Both the position numbers and the translations under genes were made by a program. Below are positions 5,512-12,214 of a stretch of 12,377 nt of DNA, piece after piece; position 1 is the first letter of the stretch; every line of letters starts with the position of its first letter. The stretch spans positions 1-12,377 of the forward strand of contig JBMNTU010000070.1 in assembly GCA_050945895.1 (NCBI GenBank), read 5' to 3'. This DNA comes from JBMNTU01 sp050945895 (GTDB lineage: Bacteria; Bacillota; Clostridia; Christensenellales; Christensenellaceae). Below the pieces are notes generated by a model. It saw only the letters and a program-made list of their open reading frames with translations, was not told the origin of the DNA and ran no database searches.

Positions 5512-6747
5512 ATGTTTACAGTAAATAGTAATTTTGAGAAATTGCAGGGAAACTATCTTTTTTCTGAGATGGCCCACCGCGTAGCGGATTATAAACAAAA
5601 AAATCCGGAAAAGGATATTATAAGCCTGGGGATCGGGGATGTCACACGCCCGTTGGTACCTGCAGTGCTGCAGGCAATTACCAGCGCTACAGATGAGATG
5701 GCAGACGCTAAGACGTTTATGGGATATGGCCCAGAGCAGGGATACGCGTTTTTGCGTGAAGCAATCAAAAAAAATGAATATGAAGCGCGGGGCGTAGATA
5801 TCGATATAGACGAAATATTCGTTTCGGATGGCTCCAAGTGCGATACGGGCAATATCCAGGAGCTTTTGAGTACAGACTGCAAAATCGCTGTCACAAACCC
5901 CGTCTATCCGGTATATGTAGATACGAATGTCATGGCGGGCAGAACAGGCCTGTTCGATGCGCAAAAGGGGCAATACGAAGGTATTACTTACCTGCCGTCC
6001 ACAGAACAGAATGGGTTTGTGCCCGAATTGCCGCAGGGGGAGGTCGACGTTGTGTATCTTTGTTCGCCCAACAACCCCACTGGAACAGCGCTCAACCGCG
6101 CAGAGCTGCAAAAATGGGTAGACTGGGCAAACGCAAACGGCGCACTAATCCTGTACGATGGCGCGTACGAACGCTTTATTACGCAAGAGGGCATTCCGCA
6201 CAGCATTTACGAAATACCCGGGGCAAAGACCTGCGCCATCGAGTTTAGGAGCTTTTCCAAAACGGCAGGCTTCACGGGAACGCGCTGTGCCTATACGGTT
6301 GTGCCCAAGGCGCTTGTAGGCAAAAATGCCGACGGCGGAGAGGTCAGCCTCAACGCCATGTGGCTGCGGCGGCACACAACAAAATTTAACGGCGTATCGT
6401 ATATTATCCAGCGTGGTGCCGCGGCAATTTATACGGACGAGGGCAAACGGCAGATTGATGACACGATCGCGTTTTACATGGAAAATGCCCGGCTGATCAA
6501 ACGCGGGCTAAGCGACCTTGGCATTACCTCCTATGGGGGGCTCGATGCGCCCTACATCTGGCTGAAGCTACCAAACGGAGTAAAGGGCTGGGAGTTTTTC
6601 GACAAGCTGCTTTCAGAAGCAAATGTCGTTGGAACACCCGGCGTAGGCTTTGGCAGCGCAGGCGAAGGCTATTTCCGGTTTACCGCGTTTGGCTCCAGGG
6701 AAAATACGGAAGAAGCGCTCAGAAGGCTGGGCCAAATTAAACTATAA
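5512..6747 (+). CDS. dapL: LL-diaminopimelate aminotransferase
   Basis: 411 residues, the usual length. It is a fold-type I PLP aminotransferase that makes LL-2,6-diaminopimelate from tetrahydrodipicolinate and glutamate in one step, replacing the acylated DapD/C/E route. The product feeds lysine and, after epimerisation, peptidoglycan. Visible features: N-terminal YLFSEMAHRV (15-24) and LGIGDVTRPL (39-48), typical of DapL; SPNNPTGTA (185-193), whose Asn contacts the cofactor; YDGAYE (215-220) with the pyridine-binding Asp216; SFSKTAGFTGTR (247-258) with the Schiff-base Lys250; and FRFTAFG (388-394) with the substrate-binding Arg389. All key residues are intact. The start has AGAGAGGA about 7 nt upstream. 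Close relatives in the aspartate aminotransferase superfamily are possible, but the N-terminal signature favours DapL. No other lysine gene is in the window; the next gene is a glycosyltransferase 37 bp downstream. Confidence 0.93.
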   Translation: MFTVNSNFEKLQGNYLFSEMAHRVADYKQKNPEKDIISLGIGDVTRPLVPAVLQAITSATDEMADAKTFMGYGPEQGYAFLREAIKKNEYEARGVDIDIDEIFVSDGSKCDTGNIQELLSTDCKIAVTNPVYPVYVDTNVMAGRTGLFDAQKGQYEGITYLPSTEQNGFVPELPQGEVDVVYLCSPNNPTGTALNRAELQKWVDWANANGALILYDGAYERFITQEGIPHSIYEIPGAKTCAIEFRSFSKTAGFTGTRCAYTVVPKALVGKNADGGEVSLNAMWLRRHTTKFNGVSYIIQRGAAAIYTDEGKRQIDDTIAFYMENARLIKRGLSDLGITSYGGLDAPYIWLKLPNGVKGWEFFDKLLSEANVVGTPGVGFGSAGEGYFRFTAFGSRENTEEALRRLGQIKL

Positions 6748-6784
6748 TTCTGAAATAAAAATAGCCATATAAGGAGTAGATTCT

Positions 6785-7846
6785 ATGAAAATAGCATTTT
6801 TAGCAGCAGCCGGCAGCCCGCGCACCATAAAATGGGCAAACGCCATGATAAAACGAGGACATGAGGTCAGCGTATTTTCGCTTCCCGAGCATAAAGACCA
6901 GCACCAGGAGCTCTCAGACCAGGTAGTGGTTACCTATCTGCCGCATACCGAAGCGGAAGGGGGGCTAAAAAAGAATGTAAAGGCTCTTAAAGAATACATG
7001 GGTGCAGGATACGACGTAATAAACGCGATCGACGCACAAACATACGGCTTTCTGGCTGTAAAAACAAAGCTGGACCGCGTGGTGCTCACGTTGACGGGCA
7101 AAGACGTCTACACCTGCGCACAGAACGGGAAAAAAGGCTTCGTGGTAAAAAGCCTCAAGCATGCGCAGGCAGCAATTGTATGTGCGCCCAACGTGCAGAC
7201 ACAGGCAGAGGCCGTTTTCAAAAAAGAAAAGAAATATTTTACGGTTCCGTTCGGGGTAGATACGCAGCATTTTGTAAAAAAGGATAAAAAGAAGGACGAT
7301 ACGCTGACGTTTGGTTCGCTAAAGCTGCTGAACGAAGGCTGCGGCGTAGACCTCGTAATAGAAGCGTTTGCGCGCTTTATCGAAAATACGGGAACGGAAG
7401 CCAAGCTGCTCATTGCAGGCTCAGGCGAAATGGAGCAAAAGCTGCAAACAAAGGTGCAGAATATGGGAATTTCGGACAAAGTGAAATTCCTTGGCTATAT
7501 TGTGAACGAAAAAATGCCTGATACGATCGGAAAAATGGATATTGTTGTCCGTATGAATGAAATGGAAAGCTTCGGTGTAGATGGCATAGAAGCGATGGCG
7601 TGCGAAAAACCGTTTATCTCTTCGGATACGGTAGGGGCAAGCGAATATATTCTAAACAGTGTTACAGGCTTTATGGTTCGGGCAGGAAATACAAAAGCCT
7701 GTGCAGACATTATGGAAAAGCTTGCCAAAGACGAAACGCTTCGCGCAGAAATGGGCCAAAAGGCCCGCGGGGATGTAGAAGAGCATTACGAGCTTTCAAA
7801 ATGCGCTGCAAAATATGAAGATGCGCTTAAAACGGTGGCAGGTTAA
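6785..7846 (+). CDS. Family 4 glycosyltransferase (GT-B fold)
   Basis: 353 residues, cytoplasmic or peripheral to the membrane. It would transfer a sugar from a nucleotide-sugar donor to an unidentified acceptor, most likely a surface glycan, lipid or exopolysaccharide. The N-terminal acceptor domain (1-155) opens with MKIAFLAAAGSPRTIKWANA; PFGVDTQHF (155-163) marks the domain linker; the C-terminal donor domain contains ESFGVDGIEAM (261-271), the retaining-GT E-x7-E motif (Glu261 and Glu269), with GASEYI (284-289) after it. Basic patches at 112-126 and 146-151 may help membrane contact. AAGGAG (6771-6776) lies 8 nt before the ATG. There is no terminator in the 37 bp after dapL, so both are probably cotranscribed, and the pair may serve cell-wall synthesis; that link is an inference. 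A strong terminator follows at 7871. Confidence 0.82.
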   Translation: MKIAFLAAAGSPRTIKWANAMIKRGHEVSVFSLPEHKDQHQELSDQVVVTYLPHTEAEGGLKKNVKALKEYMGAGYDVINAIDAQTYGFLAVKTKLDRVVLTLTGKDVYTCAQNGKKGFVVKSLKHAQAAIVCAPNVQTQAEAVFKKEKKYFTVPFGVDTQHFVKKDKKKDDTLTFGSLKLLNEGCGVDLVIEAFARFIENTGTEAKLLIAGSGEMEQKLQTKVQNMGISDKVKFLGYIVNEKMPDTIGKMDIVVRMNEMESFGVDGIEAMACEKPFISSDTVGASEYILNSVTGFMVRAGNTKACADIMEKLAKDETLRAEMGQKARGDVEEHYELSKCAAKYEDALKTVAG

Positions 7847-7870
7847 GGAACAAAAAACGGTCAAAACGAT

Positions 7871-7907
7871 AAAAGGACATTGCGGAAGCGCCGCAATGTC
7901 CTTTTTT
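7871..7907. terminator. Bidirectional terminator between the glycosyltransferase and I42-inhibitor genes
   Basis: A 15-bp perfect stem (7871-7885 with 7891-7905) with a 5-nt loop, flanked by AAAA on the left and six T on the right. It can stop transcripts from both sides; the minus-strand gene ends 12 bp away at 7919. Confidence 0.95.
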
Positions 7908-7918
7908 GCATGCTGTTT

Positions 7919-8314
7919 CTAGCCGGGCATATCTCCGGATTCTGTGCGGGCCGTTTCTTTTATATTTCCGTTCGCATCCACAGACAGCGAAATATCGACG
8001 GTTGCAACGGGGCCTTCCTCTTCCCAGGAGCGCAGGTAAGAAAACGTCAGCGTTGTATCGCCGGCATTTGCGCCTTCAAACGTAAAGGAAAAGGTTCCGC
8101 CCGCGCCTGCGGTATCCTCCGTACCTTTGGCCTGTGCATAATCGTTTGCAGTCTCGCGGACAATGCCTTCGGGAGCCGCAGTATATTCCCATGCATAACC
8201 CGTTGTCGGGTTTCCGGGAAGTTCAATGGTATAGCTTTTGCTGCCGCCGCAGGCTGCAAACAGAAAAACAGCCAAAACCAGCAGCGCCAGAACAGTCGAA
8301 ATACGTTTTTTCAT
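7919..8314 (-). CDS. Chagasin-like (MEROPS I42) cysteine protease inhibitor lipoprotein
   Basis: 131 residues from the ATG at 8314, which has GGAGG (8321-8325) 6 nt upstream; a start six codons further up lies over that site and is unlikely. Residues 1-21 are a lipoprotein signal (KKR, hydrophobic core, then FAA-C) with Cys22 as lipid anchor; Phe at -3 is slightly atypical. The mature part is a small all-beta domain: ELPGNPTTGYAWEY (31-44) carries the NPTTGY loop that enters the active site of papain-like proteases; GAGGTFSF (70-77) and YLRSW (93-97) match the other two inhibitory loops. The protein should sit on the outer face of the membrane and block C1-family proteases, either an own secreted enzyme or one from hosts or competitors. 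No cysteine protease is in the window. It is a single-gene unit with its own promoter and terminator. Confidence 0.85.
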   Translation of the reverse strand: MKKRISTVLALLVLAVFLFAACGGSKSYTIELPGNPTTGYAWEYTAAPEGIVRETANDYAQAKGTEDTAGAGGTFSFTFEGANAGDTTLTFSYLRSWEEEGPVATVDISLSVDANGNIKETARTESGDMPG

Positions 8315-8349
8315 AAAAGTCCTCCATATCAATAATCTATCCTGTTCAT

Positions 8350-8377
8350 ATTATAACCATTTCGGCCGACATGTAAA
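8350..8377 (-). promoter_or_regulatory. Promoter of the I42-inhibitor lipoprotein gene
   Basis: On the minus strand, TTTACA (8372-8377), a 16-bp spacer, then a perfect TATAAT (8350-8355), about 36 bp before the start codon. The palindrome TCGGCCGA lies between the boxes at 8362-8369. Confidence 0.7.
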
Positions 8378-8474
8378 ATAAATATTACAATTGGGCGTTT
8401 AACCCAACGCGTTGTTTGAACGGCCGCTGTTTGTGTTAAAAATAAATAAGAAAAGTTTTTGTGAAGGTGATATA

Positions 8475-8738
8475 ATGTCTAAAAAAGTAAAGATGTTTGT
8501 TTTGCGCGGCTGTCCATACTGCGACCGAGCATTTGAAATGATGAACAGCCTGAAAGAAAAGCACCCCGACTATGCTTCTGTAGATATAGACATTATAGAA
8601 GAACGGGAGCAAGCGGAAAAAACAAAAGGGTACGACTTTTGGTATGTTCCTACATATTTTGTGGATGACGTAAAAATGCTGGAAGGCGTGCCAACAATGC
8701 AGGCTGTGGAAGCCGTTTATATAGAGGCGCTGAAATAG
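8475..8738 (+). CDS. Glutaredoxin-like thiol-disulfide oxidoreductase (CPYC)
   Basis: 87 residues, the normal size of a single-domain glutaredoxin. The active site is Cys13-Pro-Tyr-Cys16 after the first strand (KVKMFVLRG), the classical dithiol CPYC form, and the cis-proline motif is VPT (58-60). It would reduce disulfides or shuttle electrons in the cytoplasm; many such clostridia lack glutathione, so its electron donor may be thioredoxin reductase or another thiol. The start at 8475 has AAGGTGA (8464-8470) close upstream; the longer open frame to 8412 has no good binding site. A TATAAT overlapping the start codon is coincidental. A possible promoter (TTGAAC at 8416-8421, AAAAAT at 8438-8443, 16-bp spacer) is weak. 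The DUF308 gene follows after 28 bp, so the two form a probable operon. Confidence 0.88.
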   Translation: MSKKVKMFVLRGCPYCDRAFEMMNSLKEKHPDYASVDIDIIEEREQAEKTKGYDFWYVPTYFVDDVKMLEGVPTMQAVEAVYIEALK

Positions 8739-8766
8739 CTTTATCAATGAAAAGGGGGAATTGCAC

Positions 8767-9309
8767 ATGACTGCAAAATCCGGAACCGCGTTTACACTGA
8801 TTTTGAACATTATTCTGTTTATTGTCGGCATCGCGCTGATTATGAACCCGGCGGAGGGTATGGCTGCAATCATACTGATCTTGGGGATAATCATGATCGT
8901 ATATGGCGCAGTGATGATTGCAATGAACGTGAACCGTATCAACAACGGGCAGGACGGCAGCAGCGTAGTACTGCCGGTGGTAGTGCTTGTTGTGGGAATA
9001 CTGTTTATCATATTCCGCGGCGCAACGGCAAATATCATCCTCCCGCTTGTGGTGGGTATTTGGGCGATTGTAACGGGAATCGTCAGCTTGATGGATGCCA
9101 TGAAGGTGCGCCATGCAAGCGGCAATTGGCGCCCGATGGCTTATGCGGCGCTTGCGGCGATTGTGCTGGGCGTTATTATTATCATCGGAATGGTGACGGG
9201 CGGCAACACGGTGGGCACGTTGCTTGGCGTATGCCTGCTCATTTTTGCAGTCGTTGGCATCGTACAATGGTTTTTGACCTATGCCGCGCGTAAAAACAAC
9301 TATCTGTAA
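8767..9309 (+). CDS. DUF308/HdeD-like integral membrane protein
   Basis: 180 residues in six predicted membrane helices (about 8-25, 32-53, 67-84, 87-109, 123-142, 148-171), grouped as three hairpins of two, the usual pattern of DUF308, the family of the acid-resistance protein HdeD. The short polar loops (54-66, 113-122) and the KNNYL tail are probably cytoplasmic or exposed. Its biochemical function is unknown; a role in envelope stress is suggested only by the HdeD name. AAAGGGGG (8751-8758) stands 8 nt before the ATG at 8767; a TTG at 8761 is too close to it to be used. It is probably cotranscribed with the glutaredoxin-like gene, hinting at a shared stress response. A strong terminator follows. 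Confidence 0.82.
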   Translation: MTAKSGTAFTLILNIILFIVGIALIMNPAEGMAAIILILGIIMIVYGAVMIAMNVNRINNGQDGSSVVLPVVVLVVGILFIIFRGATANIILPLVVGIWAIVTGIVSLMDAMKVRHASGNWRPMAYAALAAIVLGVIIIIGMVTGGNTVGTLLGVCLLIFAVVGIVQWFLTYAARKNNYL

Positions 9310-9329
9310 AATTTACTATAACCAAACAT

Positions 9330-9359
9330 AAAAACTCTCCGCAAATGCGGAGAGTTTTT
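9330..9359. terminator. Bidirectional terminator between the DUF308 and thioesterase genes
   Basis: A 13-bp perfect stem (9330-9342 with 9347-9359) with an AAAT loop. A-run on the left and T-run on the right let it serve both the plus-strand gene ending at 9309 and the minus-strand gene ending at 9380. Confidence 0.95.
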
Positions 9360-9379
9360 GTTGTTTGCAATCAATTCTT

Positions 9380-9856
9380 TTAATATTTTTCCTGTCGGCG
9401 CTTTTTTCGAAGCTGTTGCCGTTTTTGTGCAGATTCCCATTCTTTTTTTTCTTCTTCCGTTTCCAAAACCAGTTGGGGCACAGGCACAGGTACGTTGTTC
9501 TGGTCGATGGCTACCATTACAAAGTATGCGCGGTTGATGCGTTGGCGCTGGCCGTCGTAGGTCTCGGTAAAGGCGTCTATACGCACCTCCATAGAGGTAT
9601 TGCCCACATAGGTCATTTTACCGATTAGCACAATCAAATCGCCCTGGTTGGCGGGTGCCAAAAAATTCAGGCTGTCTACCGACGCGGTTGTTACCTGGCA
9701 CCCAGAATGCCGGTGTGCCACAATTCCGGCAACGATATCCATCCATTGCATAAGCGCGCCGCCAAAAAGCCGGTTGGCGCTGTTTGTGTCTTTGGGGAGC
9801 ACAGTGTTAATCTGCTCTGTTTTCGAATAGGTCACTGTTTTTTCGTTCGATGGCAT
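9380..9856 (-). CDS. Acyl-CoA thioesterase (hotdog fold, YciA/BACH type)
   Basis: 158 residues. It hydrolyses acyl-CoA to free acid and CoA in the cytoplasm. NSANRLFGGALMQWMD (25-40) is the family signature, with the Asn before the LFGG turn and Asp40 as likely catalytic residues at the start of the central helix. The second half has ASVDSLNFLAPANQGD (58-73), where the loop and Gly-Asp shape the substrate pocket. The tail from 133 is highly charged (EEEKK, then KKRRQEK), a common extension in bacterial members. It is probably a hexamer, as is usual for the group. Substrate chain length cannot be read from the sequence. The ATG at 9856 has AAAGG (9864-9868) 7 nt upstream. It is a single-gene unit with its own extended -10 promoter, and ends in the terminator shared with the DUF308 gene. 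Confidence 0.92.
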   Translation of the reverse strand: MPSNEKTVTYSKTEQINTVLPKDTNSANRLFGGALMQWMDIVAGIVAHRHSGCQVTTASVDSLNFLAPANQGDLIVLIGKMTYVGNTSMEVRIDAFTETYDGQRQRINRAYFVMVAIDQNNVPVPVPQLVLETEEEKKEWESAQKRQQLRKKRRQEKY

Positions 9857-9914
9857 AATGCTACCTTTCTGCTTTCAAATGCGGGGTGTGTTTGCAGCTC
9901 AAATCAGTTCACTT

Positions 9915-9943
9915 ATTATATCAACAGGTGCCCGAAAATACAA
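9915..9943 (-). promoter_or_regulatory. Promoter of the thioesterase gene
   Basis: On the minus strand, TTGTAT (9938-9943), a 17-bp spacer ending in TGA, then a perfect TATAAT (9915-9920): an extended -10 promoter. It gives a leader of about 50 nt. Confidence 0.75.
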
Positions 9944-9956
9944 TCGGCCGTTCATA

Positions 9957-9983
9957 TTGAATACATGATTTTAATAGTATAAT
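9957..9983 (+). promoter_or_regulatory. Probable promoter of the HisJ-like/YugP-like unit
   Basis: A perfect TATAAT at 9978-9983 stands 50 bp before the start at 10034. The best -35 is TTGAAT (9957-9962), but the 15-bp spacer is short. It is divergent from the thioesterase promoter; the two -10 boxes are 57 bp apart. Confidence 0.5.
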
Positions 9984-10017
9984 ATATAAACAGGAACCAA
10001 AGATTTATGCAAGGAAA

Positions 10018-10024
10018 AGAGGAG
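10018..10024 (+). promoter_or_regulatory. Ribosome binding site that favours the start at 10034
   Basis: AGAGGAG lies 9 nt before the ATG at 10034. The in-frame ATG at 10007 has only AGGA, 11 nt away, and would read through this site as coding sequence. Confidence 0.75.
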
Positions 10025-10033
10025 CGGATAAAA

Positions 10034-10846
10034 ATGGTCGATTACCATGTTCATACGGAGTTATCGTTCGATTCGGAAGGGGTTTTGGACGAATATGCGG
10101 CAGTTGCGCGGCAAAGGGGCATTACGGAATTCTGCTTGACGGAGCATTTTGAGCCTGGGTACCCCTACGATGTGGATATTTCGGTCGACTGGGGCTTGTA
10201 CGAAAAAAACCTGTCGCATGCACGGGAAGCCGCCCCGGAGGTTTCTATCGGAAAAGGTGTGGAAATCGGTATACTGCCCGAAAACCTTGCGATGCTGGAG
10301 CTGGCGCTTGCAGATAAAGGGTTGGATTTTATCATCGCATCCCTCCATGTGTCCCGCGGGCTGGATCCGTATTACCCCGGTTTTTTCGATGGGTTGACCA
10401 TAAAAGAGATCCAGCGCGTATATTTGGAAGAAATGACACACTGTCTGAAAAACTACCATTACTACAACGTGGTTGGCCACATAGGCTATATGGACAAATA
10501 TATCGATATGGAGCATTGCGGCGGCAGGGAGCAGGCCGCCCAGTATGCCGATTTCCCCGAAGTTTATGACGAGTTGCTCAGAACAATCATAACATCCGGA
10601 AGAGGAATTGAGATCAACACAAGCAGCTATGCGTCGTTCGGGTTTCCGCTGCCCCATCCAACAATTCTCCGGCGCTATATCGAGCTGGGGGGCGAAATTA
10701 TAACAACGGGCAGCGACTCGCACAGGCCCCAAACGTTGGGGAATGGCATACGAGAATGCTTGGAAATCTTGTCGGACTGCGGAGGAAAATATGTGGCGGT
10801 GTTTAAGGGTATGGAGCCGACGTTTACAAGAATAGAAGATCTATAA
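10034..10846 (+). CDS. HisJ-type PHP domain phosphatase (probable histidinol-phosphatase)
   Basis: 270 residues, typical for HisJ. The PHP fold is a TIM-like barrel with a cluster of metal ions and hydrolyses phosphate esters; HisJ converts L-histidinol phosphate to histidinol, the penultimate step of histidine synthesis. Metal ligands seen: His5 and His7 in DYHVH, His38 in LTEH, Glu77 in GVEIG, His105 in SLHVSRG, His149 in VVGHIGY, and Asp228 and His230 in GSDSHR. All are present, so it should be active. Gly-rich GGEIITTGSDSH (219-230) is characteristic of HisJ. No other his gene is nearby; stand-alone hisJ genes are common in Bacillota, but PHP phosphatases with other substrates exist, so the substrate is probable rather than certain. 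The YugP-like gene follows after 22 bp in the same unit. Confidence 0.85.
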   Translation: MVDYHVHTELSFDSEGVLDEYAAVARQRGITEFCLTEHFEPGYPYDVDISVDWGLYEKNLSHAREAAPEVSIGKGVEIGILPENLAMLELALADKGLDFIIASLHVSRGLDPYYPGFFDGLTIKEIQRVYLEEMTHCLKNYHYYNVVGHIGYMDKYIDMEHCGGREQAAQYADFPEVYDELLRTIITSGRGIEINTSSYASFGFPLPHPTILRRYIELGGEIITTGSDSHRPQTLGNGIRECLEILSDCGGKYVAVFKGMEPTFTRIEDL

Positions 10847-10868
10847 GACAGGAAAGGGATGATTCAAT

Positions 10869-11558
10869 ATGCCATTTTTGTGGTTCGATTGGACATGGCT
10901 GATATTGATTCCGGCGTTCATTGTTTCGATATGGGCGCAGGTAAGGGTGTCCAACGCCTATAAAAAATATGCGGGAGTGCCTGTAAGAAGCGGGGTTTCC
11001 GGTCGCCAGCTTGCGGAGGAGATGCTGCGCAAAAATAATGTTGCGGGTGTGTATGTCAAGCCGGTCTCCGGCCAGATGACCGACCATTTCGATCCGCGCA
11101 GCGGGACCGTTTCGCTGTCCGAAGGCGTATACGGCAAAAGCTCGGTTGCGGCTGTTTCCATTGCCGCGCACGAGGTGGGGCATGTGCTGCAGCGGGAGCA
11201 AAATTATGGCCCCATGAAGGTGCGAAGCGCGCTCGTTCCGGTGGCAAATCTGGCAAGCAACCTTGCCCTTCCGATGATTTTAATTGGCATCTTGTTTGCT
11301 TCGTTCGATTTTTTGATTACCATTGGTGCGTGGCTATATTTTGCCTCGGTCATTTTCCAGGTCGTTACGCTGCCCGTAGAATTCAACGCAAGCAAGCGCG
11401 CCATGCAAAATATTTCCGCAATGGGCGTTATGACAGAAACAGAGCAAGCGGAAGCGAAGAATATGCTGTCCGCAGCCGCCATGACCTATGTCGCGGCCAT
11501 GCTGGCGTCGTTCCTGTCCTTTTTGCGCTTGCTGCTTCTTTCCCGCAGAAGAAGGTAA
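10869..11558 (+). CDS. YugP-type membrane zinc metallopeptidase
   Basis: 229 residues, matching the neutral zinc metallopeptidase family of Bacillus YugP (usually about 225). A membrane helix spans about 8-25. The soluble part has the zinc-binding, catalytic HEVGH (101-105) on a helix, and the likely third ligand Glu171 in LPVEFNASKRA, a conserved motif after the membrane segments at about 124-145 and 148-169. A last helix lies at about 203-224, and the chain ends in SRRRR, which is positive-inside, so the C-terminus is probably cytoplasmic. The physiological substrate is unknown; membrane-protein quality control is a family guess. AAAGGGA (10853-10859) lies 9 nt before the ATG. It is cotranscribed with the upstream phosphatase gene and ends in the terminator at 11568. 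Confidence 0.9.
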   Translation: MPFLWFDWTWLILIPAFIVSIWAQVRVSNAYKKYAGVPVRSGVSGRQLAEEMLRKNNVAGVYVKPVSGQMTDHFDPRSGTVSLSEGVYGKSSVAAVSIAAHEVGHVLQREQNYGPMKVRSALVPVANLASNLALPMILIGILFASFDFLITIGAWLYFASVIFQVVTLPVEFNASKRAMQNISAMGVMTETEQAEAKNMLSAAAMTYVAAMLASFLSFLRLLLLSRRRR

Positions 11559-11567
11559 CGAAACTAT

Positions 11568-11606
11568 AAAAAAACAACCTGTGCAAAAGCATGTGCAGGT
11601 TGTTTT
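11568..11606. terminator. Bidirectional terminator between the YugP-like gene and the unknown gene
   Basis: An 11-bp perfect stem (11571-11581 with 11596-11606) extends inward by further pairs including two G-T wobbles. Seven A (11568-11574) on the left give the better T-run to the minus-strand transcript from the gene ending at 11637; the plus-strand run is TTTT. Confidence 0.9.
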
Positions 11607-11636
11607 ATATTGCTGTTCGGGCAAACCCGGACGGCC

Positions 11637-12146
11637 TTATTCGCCGTCTGCATCGCTTTCCAAAGAACGCTTATAAACGTCCAGCTCCCCCTGTTCCAAA
11701 GACAGCAGCTGCTGCACAAGGTACAGCAGCGAAGAGTACTCCGCCTGTTTTTCGTCGGAATAATTGACGTCCCAATAAAACGAAAACATCGTAACAATGA
11801 TCTCGGTAATGGCCAACATAAGCATCAGGTCAGCGGGCGGTTTTTTTTCCACGGTTTCCAGCACGGCATCGTATGCGTCTGTAAAATCGGCGGGCAGCGC
11901 ACTTTTTTCCATGTTGGAAAGCACTGCGCCAGCCAGGTTAAAAAACGCGGCGGCCGTAGCCTTGGAAAGTACATGCCCGGTAAGAGAAAAACGGAGCGGA
12001 CCCATCGTTTGCGTAAGGGTATGCTGGTGCCGCAACACAACATCCAAAGGCTCGGAAATCATCAAAGAATAATCATAGATTTTTTCATCGATCGCCTGGT
12101 ACAGCGACATGATTTTCGGGTATTCTCCCGAAGGCTCGTGTAACAC
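11637..12146 (-). CDS. Unrecognised helical protein, GTG start
   Basis: 169 residues; I do not recognise a family. It starts with GTG at 12146, supported by GGAGG (12154-12158) 7 nt upstream. Most of the chain looks alpha-helical. One hydrophobic stretch (about 105-125) could be a single membrane helix or a buried core helix, and no signal peptide is seen. His40, His42 and His58 cluster loosely in the N-terminal third; Trp125, Asp126 and Tyr129 follow the hydrophobic helix. The C-terminus is acidic (SLESDADGE). There are no cysteines, so no CxxC metal site. Codon use resembles the neighbours, so recent transfer is not indicated. The gene is a single unit with its own probable promoter and a shared terminator, converging on the YugP-like gene. 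That it is a real gene is supported by start, terminator and length; its function is open. Confidence 0.7.
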   Translation of the reverse strand: MLHEPSGEYPKIMSLYQAIDEKIYDYSLMISEPLDVVLRHQHTLTQTMGPLRFSLTGHVLSKATAAAFFNLAGAVLSNMEKSALPADFTDAYDAVLETVEKKPPADLMLMLAITEIIVTMFSFYWDVNYSDEKQAEYSSLLYLVQQLLSLEQGELDVYKRSLESDADGE

Positions 12147-12205
12147 GGTTTATCCTCCGTTCCTGGGCTGCCGGAGCAATATCCGGAAAGCCAGACCTTT
12201 TTACC

Positions 12206-12214
12206 AGTATAACA
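12206..12214 (-). promoter_or_regulatory. Possible extended -10 promoter of the unknown gene
   Basis: TGT-TATACT on the minus strand, about 60 bp before the GTG start. No good -35 is seen at 16-18 bp, as is common for extended -10 promoters. Upstream, GTTTAC (12241-12246) and GTAAAC (12263-12268) form an inverted repeat with a 16-bp gap. The remaining 12269-12377 holds only an isolated TATAAT (12298-12303, plus strand). Confidence 0.45.

Noticed and set aside
5410..6111. Minus-strand open frame (233 codons) over the start of dapL
   Set aside because: Antisense to a clear aminotransferase; its protein is a cysteine- and arginine-rich string with no family features.
8471..8476. TATAAT overlapping the glutaredoxin start codon
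   Set aside because: Transcription from it would begin inside the gene, and no -35 box stands at the right distance.
8417..9954. Ten-base motif TGAACGGCCG shared by two intergenic regions (8417-8426 plus, 9945-9954 minus)
   Set aside because: With over a thousand intergenic bases compared on both strands, a shared 10-mer is expected by chance; positions relative to the promoters differ.
10061..10732. Long minus-strand open frame (223 codons) opposite the HisJ-like gene
   Set aside because: It lies wholly antisense to a conserved protein with all metal ligands, and lacks a ribosome binding site and a recognisable product.
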